Shown here: positions 6,505-7,236 of the stretch, piece after piece | Layout: every line of letters starts with the position of its first letter | How positions within the stretch are numbered: the stretch's first letter is position 1 | From: Odoribacteraceae bacterium | GTDB taxonomy: Bacteria; Bacteroidota; Bacteroidia; Bacteroidales; Marinifilaceae | Direction: 5' to 3' | Assembly (NCBI GenBank): GCA_031279175.1 | Contig: JAITJA010000167.1 | Coordinates: 1 to 7,236 of the forward strand | DNA length: 7,236 bases | Program-made: the position numbers and the translations under genes | The notes under the pieces: model-generated | Databases searched by the model: none | What the model saw: the letters and a program-made list of their open reading frames with translations, nothing else | What the model was told of the DNA's origin: nothing

Positions 6505-6966
6505 ATGAACGTGATTGAAGGAAAACTATTGGCCGACGGGCAGCGCGTGGGCGTTGTCGCCGGGCGCTTTAACGAGTTTATCACCAGCAAGCTCCTCGAC
6601 GGGGCGCTCGACGCGTTCCGGAGGCACGGGGGCAACGAGGCGAACGTTACCGTGGCGCGCGTGCCCGGGGCGTTCGAGATGCCGCTCGTCGCCAAGAAGA
6701 TGGCCGAGAGCGGAAGGTATGACGCTATCGTTTGTCTCGGCGCTGTCATCCGTGGCGCCACCCCCCATTTCGACATGGTCGCCGCCGAGACCACGAAGGG
6801 TATCGCTAACGTCGGGCTACAAACCGGCGTCCCGGTGATCTTCGGCGTGTTGACGACTGACTCTATCGAGCAGGCCGTGGAGCGCGCCGGAACGAAGGCG
6901 GGAAACAAGGGCTTCGAGGCCATGACCTCGGCCATCGAGATGGTCAATCTCTTGAAGGGAATCTGA
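6505..6966 (+). CDS. ribH: 6,7-dimethyl-8-ribityllumazine synthase (riboflavin synthase beta)
   Basis: RibH condenses the pyrimidine arm with dihydroxybutanone phosphate to form lumazine, the substrate of RibE. The 153 residues match the family (B. subtilis 154). Visible motifs are RFNEFIT (21-27, ring-binding Phe22), VPGAFEMP (53-60), GAVIRGATPHFD (79-90, with catalytic His88), VIFGVLTTDSIEQA (111-124) and RAGTKAGNKG (127-136, phosphate-binding Arg127). Family members assemble into pentamers or 60-subunit capsids, sometimes enclosing RibE; this sequence alone does not say which. The start is 11 bp after the ribBA stop in an AT-rich spacer, and a minimal ATG-ACA-TGA overlaps the start. It is the last gene of the operon, with repeat array B 73 bp downstream. 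Confidence 0.97.
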   Translation: MNVIEGKLLADGQRVGVVAGRFNEFITSKLLDGALDAFRRHGGNEANVTVARVPGAFEMPLVAKKMAESGRYDAIVCLGAVIRGATPHFDMVAAETTKGIANVGLQTGVPVIFGVLTTDSIEQAVERAGTKAGNKGFEAMTSAIEMVNLLKGI

Positions 6967-7039
6967 AAGGTTAACGCCCGCGACGGGAGGGAAGGGAAGT
7001 AACGGGGGGAACCGGGCGGCGCGTCCGACGGTCCGCCGG
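6967..7039. other. gap between ribH and array B, with decayed repeat-like sequence
   Basis: The gap is purine-rich at first, then GC-rich. The stretch around 7003-7020 (GGGGGGAACCGGGCGGC) resembles a decayed array B unit. GGCGG (7015-7019) and CCGCC (7033-7037) could pair, but there is no T run, so I do not call an intrinsic terminator for the rib operon here. Confidence 0.45.
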
Positions 7040-7165
7040 GGGGATTGCCCGGGGCGCGGCGGGGATTGCCCGGAGCGCGGCGGGGATTGCCCGGGGCGCG
7101 GCGGGGATTGCCCGGGGCGCGGCGGGGATTGCCCGGAGCGCGGCGGGGATTGCCCGGGGCGCGGC
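7040..7165. repeat. 21-bp tandem repeat array B (six units)
   Basis: Six uninterrupted 21-bp units start at 7040, 7061, 7082, 7103, 7124 and 7145. Each reads GGGGATTGCCCGG, then G or A, then GCGCGGC. The single variable base follows the order G, A, G, G, A, G, so bases 7040-7102 and 7103-7165 are identical 63-bp blocks: a three-unit block was duplicated as a whole. The core (GATT, one base, CCCGGGGCG) is shared with array A in the same strand orientation. The array lies downstream of ribH, and I see no gene in it. Confidence 0.96.
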
Positions 7166-7167
7166 GA

Positions 7168-7236
7168 GGCGAATACTACTCCCCGCGCGGGTAGCGCGAC
7201 TCTTGGTAAGGGTAGTACAACTCTTACTCGAAGTAG
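7168..7236. repeat. 21-bp periodic sequence C of different composition, running off the right edge
   Basis: Units can be aligned at 7168-7188 (weak), 7189-7209, 7210-7230 and 7231-7236 (cut by the window end). The two best units share GGGTAG at positions 1-6 and ACTCTT at positions 11-16, giving 14 of 21 identical positions by eye. The cut unit begins AAGTAG, in phase with GTAG. The sequence is much richer in A and T than arrays A and B, and the true extent lies outside the window. Confidence 0.55.

Noticed and set aside
7014..7040. Intrinsic terminator after ribH
   Set aside because: Only a weak GGCGG/CCGCC stem is possible and no T run follows.

Overview
The window looks like chromosomal DNA from a GC-rich member of the Bacteroidota. 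Three things point there. The rib operon has a good match to the Bacteroidetes promoter consensus (TTTG, 20 bp, TACATTTG). None of the five genes has a Shine-Dalgarno sequence at the usual distance, and each start is preceded by AT-rich sequence although the genes are GC-rich. The MutS-like protein also resembles a short MutS-related family I associate with Bacteroidota. I cannot name a genus.

Layout, left to right. Bases 1-156 hold no gene I can support. Bases 157-444 are a 21-bp tandem repeat array that runs up to the stop codon of the next gene. Bases 445-3141 (minus strand) encode an 898-residue protein made of two complete copies of a short MutS-like module fused head to tail, each with an intact ATPase site. 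Bases 3142-3517 are the divergent intergenic region: a promoter, an FMN riboswitch (RFN element) and an intrinsic terminator just before ribD. Bases 3518-6966 are a tight plus-strand operon, ribD-ribE-ribBA-ribH, with gaps of 3, 9 and 11 bp. Bases 7040-7165 are a second 21-bp array whose core matches the first. From 7168 to the right edge a third 21-bp periodic sequence of a different composition begins.

The rib genes together make riboflavin from GTP and ribulose 5-phosphate. RibBA makes both starting compounds. RibD deaminates and reduces the pyrimidine arm, RibH condenses the two arms to lumazine, and RibE dismutates lumazine to riboflavin. The dephosphorylation enzyme and the riboflavin kinase/FAD synthetase (RibF) are not in the window. 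The leader can fold in two exclusive ways: aptamer bases 3350-3358 are perfectly complementary to 3476-3484, which overlap the 5' arm of the terminator. This supports FMN-dependent premature termination.

The least explained parts are the single-chain double MutS protein and the family of 21-bp repeats, two helical turns per unit, lying at the 3' ends of both transcription units.
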